A stretch of 64,000 nt of DNA from Hymenobacter tibetensis (GTDB lineage Bacteria; Bacteroidota; Bacteroidia; Cytophagales; Hymenobacteraceae), in the NCBI RefSeq assembly GCF_022827545.1, contig NZ_CP094669.1:834001-898000 (forward strand). Direction: 5' to 3'. The position numbers and the translations under genes were made by a program. Within the stretch, counting starts at the first letter, position 1; the number at the start of each line of letters is the position of its first letter. Positions 26,474-35,397 of this stretch are shown one piece after another. A model generated the notes under the pieces. That model searched no databases, was not told the DNA's origin, and was given only the letters and a program-made list of their open reading frames with translations.

Positions 26474-27532
26474 CTACCGCAGTGGCCACCCAACTCCCTC
26501 TTTCAGCACAAGAAACACGCTGTCGGGAAGCTGCTTTTCGCGCAGCGCCTGCCGCAAATCTGCTACCGGTTCTGTCAAACCATCATCAGCCAACTGAAAC
26601 GTGCCGAAGTGAGTGGCAATGCTACGCGGGGTACCTAGGTCGAGGTGGGCTTGCACTGCCTCGGCGGGCGCCGTATGGATAGGTTGCATAAACCAAACGG
26701 GCTGATACGCCCCAATTGGCAGAATAGCCAACCGGATGGGACCTTCACGGCGCCCGATTTCACTGAAATGCGGCCCGTAGCCGGTGTCGCCGGCGTAGTA
26801 AAGCGGGCCGGCGGTGGTGCGGAGCACAAAGCCGGTCCAGAGGGTTGCGTCCCGGTCGCGGAGGCCGCGGCCCGAGAAGTGCTGCGCTGGTACGCTTACT
26901 AGCTGCACCTTCGCGCTGAGCGGTTGCCGCTGCCACCAATCTAGGTCAGTGGCATTGGCAACGTGTTCTTCTTCCAAAAAGGCACGCACGCCTAAGCCAG
27001 CGAAGATGCGCGGCTGGTCGCGGGCAGCTAGGCGGCGCAACGTATTCAGGTCGAGGTGGTCGTAGTGATTGTGGCTGATGAGAATGGCGTCGATTTTAGG
27101 CAAGTCCTCGAACCGTATGCCCGGTGGCCGCAGCCGTTTCGGCCCAATCCACTGGAACGGGCTGGTCCGCTCGCTCCAAATCGGGTCGGTCAGCACATTC
27201 AGGCTATCGAACTGAAGCAAAAACGTGCCGTGATTGATAAACGTAACGCGTAACTCGCCTAGTCCCACCCGAGCTGGCGGTTTTGGGCCGTACGGCAAAT
27301 TGGGTTGCTCGGGAAAGTCGCCTTTGTTGCGGTGCAGCTGCCACCTGAGCATGGGGCCGAGGCCTTCCTGGGCATGCACGCCACCGGCATTCTTGAACTG
27401 CTTGCCATCGAAATGCGCACTGACCGGGCCTTGGTAGCGCGGCGCCGAAATAGAACAGCCAATCAGGAAGGCCCCACCGGCCAGCAGCACCAGCAGCGCC
27501 AAAATTCCTAGTAACACGCGGCGCTTGGTCAT
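26474..27532 (-). CDS. Metallo-beta-lactamase-fold hydrolase, NAPE-PLD/UlaG-like, membrane-anchored
   Basis: A 352-residue protein with an N-terminal hydrophobic anchor (VLLGILALLVLLAGGAFLIGC, possibly a lipobox at Cys26), then an MBL-fold domain: FINHGTFLLQF, LTDPIWSER, SHNHYDHLD metal motif, PAQHFSGR, YYAGDTGYGPHF and ATHFGTFQL. This order is that of the N-acyl-phosphatidylethanolamine phospholipase D-like group, often linked to lipid metabolism. It is the last gene of a leftward cluster with pirins and a nitroreductase. Substrate unknown. Confidence 0.9.
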   Translation of the reverse strand: MTKRRVLLGILALLVLLAGGAFLIGCSISAPRYQGPVSAHFDGKQFKNAGGVHAQEGLGPMLRWQLHRNKGDFPEQPNLPYGPKPPARVGLGELRVTFINHGTFLLQFDSLNVLTDPIWSERTSPFQWIGPKRLRPPGIRFEDLPKIDAILISHNHYDHLDLNTLRRLAARDQPRIFAGLGVRAFLEEEHVANATDLDWWQRQPLSAKVQLVSVPAQHFSGRGLRDRDATLWTGFVLRTTAGPLYYAGDTGYGPHFSEIGRREGPIRLAILPIGAYQPVWFMQPIHTAPAEAVQAHLDLGTPRSIATHFGTFQLADDGLTEPVADLRQALREKQLPDSVFLVLKEGVGWPLR

Positions 27533-27563
27533 GCTGGGGGCGAAAAGCAGAAGTGAGGATATA

Positions 27564-27651
27564 GCACAAAGCTCCGGCTTCGCGCATCGTCGGACGACAG
27601 CCGTGATACGGCGTGGCAGTCAGCAACGATGCGCGAAGCCGGAGCTTCGTG
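27564..27651. repeat. Long palindromic element with nested hairpin
   Basis: A perfect 21-base inverted repeat (27570-27590 and 27626-27646; AGCTCCGGCTTCGCGCATCGT), extended outward to about 26 pairs with one mismatch, encloses a 35-base loop containing GCCGT-GAT-ACGGC. It lies between the pirin gene and the MBL gene. It is much longer than a normal terminator and lacks a T-run, so it looks like a REP/MITE-type dispersed element. A shorter, similar palindrome with CGCGAAGCC lies at 28419-28447. Confidence 0.7.
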
Positions 27652-27669
27652 CCATCAGTAGGTATCGGG

Positions 27670-28380
27670 CTAGTGGTTTATGGGCGCTTCAATTACAATA
27701 AACTTGCTTTCGGCGGTGCATTCTATGCTTACCTCGGCGGTTTCCCACAGCCCAATACTTTCGCGGTAAACAAGAGGCTGCCCGTTCACGGTCAGCTCAC
27801 CTTCCATCAGGAAGATGAACACGCCTTTGTTGAGCGGATTCAGGCTGTACGATACCGTTTGGCCGGCATCGAAGTAGCCAAGCGAGAGTTTGGCGTTCTG
27901 GTTGATCCAGCAATGGGCGGTGCCTTCCTCGTTGCTGACCACGGTGGTGAGTTGGTTGCGGCGCTTTTCGGCGGGGAAGTGGCGGCGCTGGTAGCGGGGC
28001 GTCACGTTTTGCAGCTTGGGCTCAATCCAGATTTGCAGGAAGTTCACCTCGTCGTCGCCGATGTTGTGTTCCTCGTGGCGCAGGCCGGTGCCGGCGCTCA
28101 TAATCTGCACCCAGTCGGTGGATACTTCCTCTTTGAAACCCAACGAATCGATGTGGTTCATGCGACCTGCCAGCATCACCGAAATGATTTCCATGTTGGC
28201 GTGCGCATGCAGACCGAAGCCGTTGCCAGGCTGCACAAAGTCGTCGTTGAAAACGCGCAGCAGCCCAAATCCGCTTCGTGCCGGATTGGCATAGGGGCCG
28301 AAGCTGAGCGAGAAATTGCTTTGCAGCCAGCCAATGTCTTTCAGGCCCCGCTCGGCGGGACGAATAATGGTGTGTGGCAT
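27670..28380 (-). CDS. Pirin family protein (cupin)
   Basis: A 236-residue bicupin. It shows FGLLRVFNDDFVQPGNGFGLHAHANMEIISVMLAGRMNHIDSLG and MSAGTGLRHEEHN, with the H-x-H and H...E metal-binding residues of the first cupin domain. Pirins bind iron; bacterial members can act as quercetinases or redox regulators. Start MPHTIIRPAERG at 28380. It shares the family with the gene at 29149-29862 but is clearly diverged from it. Clustered with a nitroreductase and an MBL hydrolase. Confidence 0.9.
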   Translation of the reverse strand: MPHTIIRPAERGLKDIGWLQSNFSLSFGPYANPARSGFGLLRVFNDDFVQPGNGFGLHAHANMEIISVMLAGRMNHIDSLGFKEEVSTDWVQIMSAGTGLRHEEHNIGDDEVNFLQIWIEPKLQNVTPRYQRRHFPAEKRRNQLTTVVSNEEGTAHCWINQNAKLSLGYFDAGQTVSYSLNPLNKGVFIFLMEGELTVNGQPLVYRESIGLWETAEVSIECTAESKFIVIEAPINH

Positions 28381-28418
28381 ATAGGTGTGCGAGTGAAATG
28401 GAAAGGAAGACAGCAGGT

Positions 28419-28447
28419 GTAGTCGCGAAGCCAAGACTTCGCGCTAC
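28419..28447. repeat. Short palindrome after the nitroreductase gene
   Basis: Arms GTAGTCGCGAAG and CTTCGCGCTAC (28419-28430 and 28437-28447) pair with one bulged base around a six-base loop, three bases beyond the nitroreductase stop. It may end that transcript, but it also shares the CGCGAAGCC theme of the larger palindrome at 27.6 kb. Confidence 0.5.
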
Positions 28448-28450
28448 TGG

Positions 28451-29026
28451 CTACTTAAGTTCGCCGTGAAAGGCAATGGCATCAACGGATTTGCGCTGGC
28501 GCGGCGCTTTTTCGCGGCTCAGAAACGGCTCTTCTAACTGCTCGGCTTCGCCGAGGTAGCCCAGCGCAATGAAGGCAACCGGCTGAAGCGTATCGGGCAG
28601 TTGAAACAGTTCTTTGGTCCGAGCCTGATCAAAGCCGCCCATAAAGTGAGTGTATAGGCCCAGGGCAGTGGCTTCCAACGACAGGTTGCCATTAGCCATG
28701 CCCAAGTCGTGGAGGGCAGCGCCGTTGGGGTTGCCATTATCGTAATGGGTTTTGGCCAGCGCCAGAATCAGGACGGGGGCATTTTTGGCCCAGGGTTGGT
28801 TGCCGGGCATCAGGCAATCCACCATTTTCTGAAACGCTTCCTGGTCGGCGTGGTGGGCGTAGATATAGCGCCACGGCTGCTCGTTCATGGCACTGGCAGC
28901 CCAGGAGGCTGCTTCAAATACTTGGTTTAGTGTGTCGGGCCCAACGGCGTAGCTGGCAAAAGAACGGGGGCTCCACCGCTTGCGGATGGTTTCGAGAACA
29001 GGATAGGTTGTGGTGGCGAGTTTCAT
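28451..29026 (-). CDS. Nitroreductase family protein
   Basis: A 191-residue FMN-dependent oxidoreductase. Visible: ETIRKRWSPRSFASYAV (FMN phosphate contact), ASWAASAMNEQPWRYIYA, LHDLGMANGNLSLEATALGLYTHFMGGFD and FIALGYLGE. ATG 29026 (MKLATTTYP) chosen over a frame start at 29113. Typical length for a small nitroreductase homodimer. Neighbouring pirins suggest a shared role in handling quinones, flavonoids or oxidants; this is inference. Confidence 0.9.
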   Translation of the reverse strand: MKLATTTYPVLETIRKRWSPRSFASYAVGPDTLNQVFEAASWAASAMNEQPWRYIYAHHADQEAFQKMVDCLMPGNQPWAKNAPVLILALAKTHYDNGNPNGAALHDLGMANGNLSLEATALGLYTHFMGGFDQARTKELFQLPDTLQPVAFIALGYLGEAEQLEEPFLSREKAPRQRKSVDAIAFHGELK

Positions 29027-29148
29027 AAAGTAGGTAGCTGAGTGATGCTCGAATGAAAGAAGAATCTCCTGGATATTGTTGAGGCGCAATCCTGATTGTT
29101 GTTTCAGGAGCACCGTAGTCTGGCTATAAGCTTACTAGTACGAGGTGG

Positions 29149-29862
29149 TTATACACTCATGGGTACGTCCATCAGCAACAAGCGCGTGTTGCTGTCGGCT
29201 TTGATGGTGAACGAGTCGGTGGCCCATACGCCGAAACCGTCGCGGCGGTGCAGCGCCTGGCCTGCCACCGTAGCGTCGCCTTCCAGCACGAATACGTACA
29301 CGCCGTTGCCGGGGCGCTTCACCTGATAGTCGGCCGAAAAATCAGCATCGAAATCGGCCAGGTGAAACCACGCATCCTGATGAATCCAAACGCCGGCATC
29401 GTCGGGGTTCGGCGACAGTACTTGCTGAAACTGGTTGTGGCGGTCTTCAGCCCGGAACGTTTGCTGATCGTAGCGCGAAGGCACGTTGCGCTTGTTGGGG
29501 AACAGCCAGATCTGCAAGAACTGCACTTCATCGGTTTTGCTATGGTTTTTCTCGCTGTGCGCGATGCCCGTTCCGGCGCTCATCACCTGCACGTCGCCGC
29601 TCTGGATGATGCCGTGGTTGCCGGCACTATCCTTGTGTTCTAAGGTGCCGGAAAGCGGAATACTGATGATTTCCATGTTGTCGTGCGGGTGGGTCCCGAA
29701 ACCCATGCCCCCGGCCACGGTATCGTCGTTGAGGACGCGCAAAGCGCCGAAGTGTACCCGCTGCGCGTTGTTGTACCCGGCAAAGCTGAATGTATGATAC
29801 GAGTTAAGCCACCCGTGGCTGGCATGGCCGCGTGAGTCGGCGGTGTGGAGGAGCGTTTGCAT
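29149..29862 (-). CDS. Pirin family protein (YhhW-type bicupin)
   Basis: A 237-residue protein with RGHASHGWLNSYHTFSFAGY, LRVLNDDTVAGGMGFGTHPHDNMEIISIPLSGTLEHKDSAG and MSAGTGIAHSEKNHS, matching the E. coli YhhW quercetinase type, with metal ligands H-x-H, H and E. ATG 29862 (MQTLLHTADSRG) is the family start. A good housekeeping promoter lies just upstream. First gene of the pirin / nitroreductase / pirin / MBL cluster. Confidence 0.92.
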   Translation of the reverse strand: MQTLLHTADSRGHASHGWLNSYHTFSFAGYNNAQRVHFGALRVLNDDTVAGGMGFGTHPHDNMEIISIPLSGTLEHKDSAGNHGIIQSGDVQVMSAGTGIAHSEKNHSKTDEVQFLQIWLFPNKRNVPSRYDQQTFRAEDRHNQFQQVLSPNPDDAGVWIHQDAWFHLADFDADFSADYQVKRPGNGVYVFVLEGDATVAGQALHRRDGFGVWATDSFTIKADSNTRLLLMDVPMSV

Positions 29863-29895
29863 GAGCTGGAAGTGAAAGTCTAAATGATTTCCCGT

Positions 29896-29926
29896 CAAAG
29901 ATACGGAATATATGTACATACATCAA
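29896..29926 (-). promoter_or_regulatory. Housekeeping promoter of the pirin cluster
   Basis: On the minus strand TTG (29926-29924), 20 bases and TATCTTTG (29903-29896) match the bacteroidete TTTG/TTG-N19-20-TAnnTTTG consensus. The predicted leader is about 25-30 bases. Confidence 0.7.
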
Positions 29927-30153
29927 TTGCTAGAGAAAGTTCATTTCACTTCTATATATCGTCTTGCAAATTGTATGGCTGGTAGCGCTGCTGTGCAACG
30001 TATGGGCGGGAGAGGGGTCTTAGGGGGCAGAAAAGCACCAGGGAAGCGACAACTGCTTCTTGGGTGGTTGCTCTGCACCGTGCCGATCCGGCGAGACGAG
30101 TCCGCATTGTGTAATTTCACCCATTCACTTCTCAACAGCTTAACGATTCCTAC
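29927..30153. other. Divergent intergenic region upstream of DPP IV
   Basis: About 230 bases upstream of the dipeptidyl-peptidase gene. No TAnnTTTG box was found on the plus strand; no hairpins or RNA genes seen. Confidence 0.35.
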
Positions 30154-32331
30154 ATGCTTAGAATGTGCACGCGGCAACTGGCCGCAGTGATAATGCTTTT
30201 CCAAGTGTTGCTGGTGGCGCAAGCACATGCGCAGTTCGGCCCCGGCACCCAATGGACTAAAGACGGGTACAGCTACATGAATGCCGACGGAGGCGAGATT
30301 GTGCAGCTTGATGCCCGCGACAACAGCAAGCGTACCGTGCTCGTGAGCAAGGCCCTGCTCACCCCCCAAGGCCAGTCGGCGCCGATTGAGGTGCGCCGGT
30401 TCGCGTTTTCCGAGGACGGCAGCAAAGTGCTCATCCACACCAACACCCAAAAAGTATGGCGCTACGATACCCGCGGCGACTATTGGGTGGCCGACTTGAA
30501 AGCCAACACGATGGAGCAACTCGGCAAAGGCCGGCTCGCGTCGTCGTTGATGTTTGCTAAGTTCTCGCCCGATGGCACGCGCGTGGCGTACGTAAGCGAG
30601 CATAATATCTACGTGGAGGACCTGGCTTCATCCACCATCAAGCCCCTAACCACCGATGGTACGGTGTCGATGATCAACGGCACATTCGATTGGGTGTACG
30701 AAGAGGAACTGGACTGCCGCGACGGTTTCCGCTGGTCGCCGAACGGGCAAAGCATTGCCTATTGGCAGCTGGATGCGGGTAAGACCAAAAACTACCTGAT
30801 GCTCAACACCACGGATCAGCTCTACCCCTTCACGGTTCCGGTGGAGTACCCGGTGGTGGGCGAAGACCCAAGCCGCTGCCGGGTGGGCGTGGTGCCTGCG
30901 CAGGGTGGCGCTACCACCTGGATGAAGGTGCCCGGTGATGCCGTGCAGCACTACATCCCCCGCATGGAGTGGGCCGCTAATTCCACTGAGCTTATCATTC
31001 AGCAGCTTAACCGCCGCCAAAACGAAAGCAAGCTGATGCTCTGCACTGCCAGCTCTGGTGATGTAAAACCCATCTACTCGGAAACCGATAAGGCCTGGAT
31101 TGATGCCAAAGCCGAGGCCGTAGGCTGGGACTGGATTGATGGCGGCAAGAGCTTTATCTGGGTAAGCGAGAAAGACGGTTGGCGCCACATCTACTCGATG
31201 AACCGCAACGGCCAGCCGAAGCTGCTCACCAAAGGCAACTACGACGTCATCAGCATGCAGCTGGTGGACGAAAAGAACGGCGTTATCTACTTCACCGCCT
31301 CGCCCGACAATGCCACCCAAACCTACCTCTACAAAGTGGCCCTGAAAGGCGGCAAGGCTGAGCGCGTAACCGCCAAAGAGCTGGCGGGTAGCCACAGCTA
31401 TGATATTTCGCCAAACGGCAAGCTGGCGCTGCACAACTTCTCTAGCAGCTCCACGTTCCCGGTCGCCGATGTCGTGTCGTTGCCGGACCACAAACGCCTG
31501 AGCGGCGGCGAAATTCCGGAGCGGGCCAAGTCGATTAAACTGCCTAAGGTCGAATTCTTCCAGGTGAAAACCGTGGACGGTGTGACCCTGGACGGCTGGA
31601 TGGTGAAGCCTTCTAACTTCGACCCCGCCAAGAAATACCCCATCGTGTTCTACGTGTACGGCGAGCCTGCCAGCCAGACCGTAACAGACCGTTTCGGAAC
31701 GGGCCTGAACCGCCTCTACGCCGGCAGCATGGCCGACGACGGCTACATTTACGCTTCCCTGGAAAACCGCGGTGCGCCGGCCCCACGCGGCCGGGAGTTC
31801 CGCAAGGCCATCTACCACAACATTGGGTTGCTCAACATCCGCGACCAGGCCATGGGCGCCAAAGAGGTATTGAAAAACGCCTTCGTGGATACGAGCCGCG
31901 TAGCGGTGTGGGGCTGGAGTGGCGGCGGTTCGTCGACCCTCAACCTGATGTTCCAGTACCCGCAGATTTACAAAACTGGTATTTCCATTGCCGCCGTTGA
32001 TAATCAGCTCAACTACGACAACATCTACCAGGAGCGGTACATGGGTTTGCTTCCTGAAGACAGAAAGTACTTCGTGGAAGGCTCGCCGCTGAGCCACGCC
32101 CAAAACCTGCGCGGCAACCTGCTGCTCGTGCACGGCACCGGCGACGACAACGTGCACTACAACAACGCCGAGCAGATGATCAACGAATTGGTGAAGCACA
32201 ACAAAACCTTCCAGCTGATGGCTTACCCCAACCGGAGCCACAGCATCTCGGAGGGCGAAGGCACCAGCCGACACCTAGCCAGCACCTACACCAAGTTCCT
32301 GAAAGAGCACTGCCCACCCGGCGCCCGCTAA
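30154..32331 (+). CDS. Dipeptidyl-peptidase IV (S9B), secreted
   Basis: A 725-residue exopeptidase that releases Xaa-Pro/Ala dipeptides from peptide N-termini in the periplasm or at the surface. It has a signal peptide (residues 1-26), a beta-propeller with the double-Glu motif of DPP IV (DWVYEEEL), and a C-terminal alpha/beta hydrolase domain with S589 (GWSGGGS), D665 (GDDNVH) and H696 (NRSHSI) all present. GWSGGG in place of GWSYGG is usual in bacterial members. Start ATG 30154; an in-frame Met 9 bases later is equally possible. Ends at a very strong terminator. Confidence 0.95.
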   Translation: MLRMCTRQLAAVIMLFQVLLVAQAHAQFGPGTQWTKDGYSYMNADGGEIVQLDARDNSKRTVLVSKALLTPQGQSAPIEVRRFAFSEDGSKVLIHTNTQKVWRYDTRGDYWVADLKANTMEQLGKGRLASSLMFAKFSPDGTRVAYVSEHNIYVEDLASSTIKPLTTDGTVSMINGTFDWVYEEELDCRDGFRWSPNGQSIAYWQLDAGKTKNYLMLNTTDQLYPFTVPVEYPVVGEDPSRCRVGVVPAQGGATTWMKVPGDAVQHYIPRMEWAANSTELIIQQLNRRQNESKLMLCTASSGDVKPIYSETDKAWIDAKAEAVGWDWIDGGKSFIWVSEKDGWRHIYSMNRNGQPKLLTKGNYDVISMQLVDEKNGVIYFTASPDNATQTYLYKVALKGGKAERVTAKELAGSHSYDISPNGKLALHNFSSSSTFPVADVVSLPDHKRLSGGEIPERAKSIKLPKVEFFQVKTVDGVTLDGWMVKPSNFDPAKKYPIVFYVYGEPASQTVTDRFGTGLNRLYAGSMADDGYIYASLENRGAPAPRGREFRKAIYHNIGLLNIRDQAMGAKEVLKNAFVDTSRVAVWGWSGGGSSTLNLMFQYPQIYKTGISIAAVDNQLNYDNIYQERYMGLLPEDRKYFVEGSPLSHAQNLRGNLLLVHGTGDDNVHYNNAEQMINELVKHNKTFQLMAYPNRSHSISEGEGTSRHLASTYTKFLKEHCPPGAR

Positions 32332-32340
32332 CTCAAGTTT

Positions 32341-32378
32341 AAAAAAGGCCTCCAGATGAATTCTGGAGGCCTTTTTTT
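32341..32378 (+). terminator. Strong rho-independent terminator of DPP IV
   Basis: A 16-base stem (32341-32356 and 32362-32377, including GGCCTCCAGA/TCTGGAGGCC) with a five-base loop and A-run/T-run flanks. It can work in both directions. Confidence 0.95.
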
Positions 32379-32446
32379 GTTGATGCCAACTCATGGCAAG
32401 CGTTGTGGTGGGACTCGCTGTGGCTGGGTGCCGATGGTTGAAACGG

Positions 32447-33772
32447 CTACTCTTTGACTAAGCGGCGCGCACCCAACACATGGCCTTCCGGCGCTAGCCA
32501 TTGCAGCAGATAAAGGCCCTGAGGAAGCCCCGCTAGAGAAATAGTGGTTTCACTAGAGGCTGCGAGCTGCTTCAAAACCACACGGCCGGTCGCATCGAGC
32601 AGATGCAGGCGAAGGGTGCCGGGCACAAAGGAAGCCGTGACGGTAGCAGTGGCCGGGTTGGGATACAGCTGTGCGGCAGGCTTGGAAATAGCGGCAGAAG
32701 CGGCCAGTGGCCGGCACTGCACAGCCGCCATCAGGTAGCGCCACAGCTCGGCGTCAAAGCTTGATAGCGCTAGGCGGCTGTCGCCGGCTTCTTTCCCCTG
32801 GCGGACCACTACCAGCCCCAAGCTAGAAACCACGTAGATTTTTTGGTCGTTTTTGCCGAGTGCGCCAATAAGGTCGGCGGGGGCAGTAGGGATGAGCGGG
32901 CCCGTGAAGGTGGTTTGCTGCGGGCCCGGCAACCGGTAGGTGCTTTGCCCGTTCAGCCACCACAAGTAGCCGTAGCTGCGGTTGAGCGGTTGGGAAGGTG
33001 TGGTCATGTGGCGGAAATAGGAAGTGTCGCGCAGAATGGCCGTGCCGTTCCAGGTGCCGCGGGCCAGCGTCAGCAACCCAAAGCGAGCCATGTCGCGCGC
33101 CCGGCTGTAGTAGGTGCCCTGCACCCACAACCCGTTCATGCCAATGCGGGAAGCCAGCCGCTGGTTGGTGTAGTGGTTGAAGGTCAGGCCGCTGGCAGCA
33201 GCCACTACATTCTGCAACAGCAAATAAGGGGCATTGTGGTATGCCCAGCGTGTGCCCGCATCGGCGCGGTAAAGCAGGCAGCCCGGTGTTTGACTGTCGG
33301 CGGTGCAGGGCACGGGCGGGGTATCGTCGAGGCCGGTGGTCATGGTGAGCTGGTGGCGCACCGTAATGAGTCGTTCCTTGAGTGGTGGCGCCGAGGTCCA
33401 GCTCTGCCCCAGGGTGCGCGAGGTGCTGTCGGAGAGCCGCAACAGGCCGTCTTGCTGCGCAATACCTATCAAAATAGCCGTGAGCGACTTGCCGGCCGAC
33501 GCCCAGTACCACACCGAATCCTGAGTGTAAGTGCCGTAGTAGCGCTCCACCACCATGCGGCCATCCTTGAGCACCAAAAACGACTTAGTTTGCTTGCGGC
33601 CTAAGAAGATAAGCAGCGAATCGAGTTGTGGCTGACACCACCCTAGGCTTTGCGGCGACGTAGTAGCCCAGGCGCCTGCCGCCGGCGGAAAATACAAAGC
33701 GGATTGCTGGGCATGGGCAGGCAACGCTCCCAACGAGAGCAACCAGATCAGCAGGAGCAGAGTGTATTTCAT
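32447..33772 (-). CDS. Serine hydrolase (beta-lactamase/class C type) with T9SS sorting domain
   Basis: A 441-residue protein: signal peptide MKYTLLLLIWLLSLGALPAHAQ, a beta-lactamase-fold domain (SAGKS with SxxK Ser/Lys pair; AYHN; GYLWWLNGQSTYRLPG), and a C-terminal T9SS sorting domain (LYPNPATATVTASFVPG ... LPQGLYLLQWLAPEG). The family includes esterases, D-aminopeptidases and penicillin-binding proteins. The conserved SxxK and Y-x-N are present, so it is likely active and exported to the cell surface. A TACCTTGC box with the same flank as the DUF1800 gene precedes the start. Confidence 0.9.
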   Translation of the reverse strand: MKYTLLLLIWLLSLGALPAHAQQSALYFPPAAGAWATTSPQSLGWCQPQLDSLLIFLGRKQTKSFLVLKDGRMVVERYYGTYTQDSVWYWASAGKSLTAILIGIAQQDGLLRLSDSTSRTLGQSWTSAPPLKERLITVRHQLTMTTGLDDTPPVPCTADSQTPGCLLYRADAGTRWAYHNAPYLLLQNVVAAASGLTFNHYTNQRLASRIGMNGLWVQGTYYSRARDMARFGLLTLARGTWNGTAILRDTSYFRHMTTPSQPLNRSYGYLWWLNGQSTYRLPGPQQTTFTGPLIPTAPADLIGALGKNDQKIYVVSSLGLVVVRQGKEAGDSRLALSSFDAELWRYLMAAVQCRPLAASAAISKPAAQLYPNPATATVTASFVPGTLRLHLLDATGRVVLKQLAASSETTISLAGLPQGLYLLQWLAPEGHVLGARRLVKE

Positions 33773-33847
33773 GTGGCAGCAAGGTAAAGAAGGTGCCACT
33801 TGGATGATGCACGGCTTTCAAAGTTTAAATGCCGCCGCTTCAGCAAC

Positions 33848-34369
33848 TTACCGCCGCAGCACCGCCCCTCCCGAAGCAGGTGGCGTCACTTCCACCGGAA
33901 CGTTGTTGAGGTGAAAGCGGGAGCGAATAAGTTGGTCGCAAGCGCAGCAGCCCGTGCCTTCCTTGTACGACAACGCAATGTTGGTCACGTCGTACTGCCG
34001 CTGAGCAGCCGGTATCACAATGCGGTAGCTATGGGTTTCGACGGGCAAATACTCGCCAGCGCGGGGTGGAAACAAGCCGTTGAAGGACAAGACAAAAGTT
34101 GCCCGAATGTCTCGATACCCATAGCCAGACCGTAACTGCGCCGTATCAAGGGGCTGTTGGTAGTTGTTTAGGGCGTAGCGCACCACGTAGGTTGAACGCA
34201 GGTCAGCCCACCGGAACCCATTGTTTAAGCTATCCGCATCAAACCGAAGCGCGAATCCTTCGGGAATGCACGCGTCGCAATCAACAGTACCGCATCCGCA
34301 GCCAGCCAGTAGGGCCAGCATAGGTAGTGGCAAACCCCACTTGATAAACACTGAAGTACCGAGTTGCAT
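33848..34369 (-). CDS. Cys-rich lipoprotein, unknown function
   Basis: A 173-residue protein (up to 178 from the outer Met) with a lipoprotein signal (WGLPLPMLALLAGCGCG). Several Cys follow soon after (TVDCDACIPEG) and again near the C-terminus (GTGCCACDQLI), which suggests disulfides or a bound metal. Sequence between is beta-rich and carries no known motif. Monocistronic between the serine hydrolase and gluQ. Confidence 0.75.
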   Translation of the reverse strand: MQLGTSVFIKWGLPLPMLALLAGCGCGTVDCDACIPEGFALRFDADSLNNGFRWADLRSTYVVRYALNNYQQPLDTAQLRSGYGYRDIRATFVLSFNGLFPPRAGEYLPVETHSYRIVIPAAQRQYDVTNIALSYKEGTGCCACDQLIRSRFHLNNVPVEVTPPASGGAVLRR

Positions 34370-34453
34370 ACCGTCTATCATCATAAATGAGCACAGAAAA
34401 GATGCCTCCGCAATCAGAAAGGTTGGCAGGTTGGTAGTACATTTTCAGGCCCT

Positions 34454-35377
34454 ATGCTGCAGTTTCCTTCTCTTCCCGTCGTTTCGCGCTTGGCGCCCAC
34501 CCCGAGCGGGTTTTTGCACCTCGGCAATGCCGTGAACTTCACGCTAACCTGGCTGCTCACGCGCCGCGCCGGTGGCACCTTGCACCTGCGCATCGACGAC
34601 CTTGACCGCGCACGGTTTCGGCCCGTGTACCTCGCCAACGTCTTTGAAACCCTTGACTGGCTTGAACTCGACTACGACCACGGCCCCAGTGGCCCCGACG
34701 ATTTCGAGCGCCACTATTCCCAGCGCTATTTCCTGGCGGAGTATGAAGCCAGTTTACAGGCTGCTCGCGCCGCTCAACCCACCCTGTTTTACGCCTGCCG
34801 CTGCTCCCGCACCGACCTGGCCCGTGCCACGCCGCCCGGCAGCACCACGTACCCCGGCACCTGCCGCCCTCAGCTGCTCCCCCTCGATGCGCCCGAAACT
34901 GCCTGGCGGGTCCACGTCCCTGGCACCCTCACGGTGGCAGTGCCCGACCTTCTGCAAGGCCCGTTGATAGTTCCGCTAACCGCTGAAGTAGGTGACGTTG
35001 TGGTGCGCAAAAAAGACGGTACCGCTGCTTATCAGCTGGCCTCAGTGGTAGATGATGTGCGGCTGGGCGTCACGCTGATTGTGCGTGGGCTGGACTTGTT
35101 GCCTAGCACCGCCGCTCAACTCTGGCTGGCTACGCACATACCCGGCATGGCGGCCTTCCAACACACGCAGTTTGCGCACCATGGCCTACTGCTGGACGAA
35201 GATGGGCACAAACTGTCTAAATCAACCCAGGCTGGTGCCCGGCGCGGGATTCTTGCGGAGGCCAGCCACCCGCGGGTGGTATATGCCGCGGTGGCTAGGC
35301 TGCTTGGCTTGCCACAACCTGCCGGGGAGTCGCTGGGAGCCTTACGCGCGGCTCTCAACGACTCCCTGGCAGAGTAG
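34454..35377 (+). CDS. gluQ: Glutamyl-Q-tRNA(Asp) synthetase-like protein
   Basis: A GluRS-like protein without the anticodon-binding domain. In E. coli, the counterpart attaches glutamate to queuosine in tRNA-Asp. The 307-residue protein has the class I signatures H22-L-G-N (HIGH) and K253-LSKS, and RIDDLD for the substrate pocket. It also has the Cys-type zinc site (YACRCSRTDL ... GTCRP) typical of the truncated YadB group. Length is that of the family (about 300). Catalytic motifs look intact. A stand-alone gene between two unrelated ones. Confidence 0.85.
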   Translation: MLQFPSLPVVSRLAPTPSGFLHLGNAVNFTLTWLLTRRAGGTLHLRIDDLDRARFRPVYLANVFETLDWLELDYDHGPSGPDDFERHYSQRYFLAEYEASLQAARAAQPTLFYACRCSRTDLARATPPGSTTYPGTCRPQLLPLDAPETAWRVHVPGTLTVAVPDLLQGPLIVPLTAEVGDVVVRKKDGTAAYQLASVVDDVRLGVTLIVRGLDLLPSTAAQLWLATHIPGMAAFQHTQFAHHGLLLDEDGHKLSKSTQAGARRGILAEASHPRVVYAAVARLLGLPQPAGESLGALRAALNDSLAE

Positions 35378-35397
35378 CTACAGTTTCTGAGCAAGCC

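Noticed and set aside
29941..30603. 220-codon frame on the minus strand before DPP IV
   Set aside because: Overlaps the DPP IV coding region and has no protein-like features.
30646..32274. 542-codon open frame on the minus strand
   Set aside because: It lies wholly antisense to the DPP IV gene, whose motifs are unmistakable; long antisense frames are common in GC-rich codon usage.
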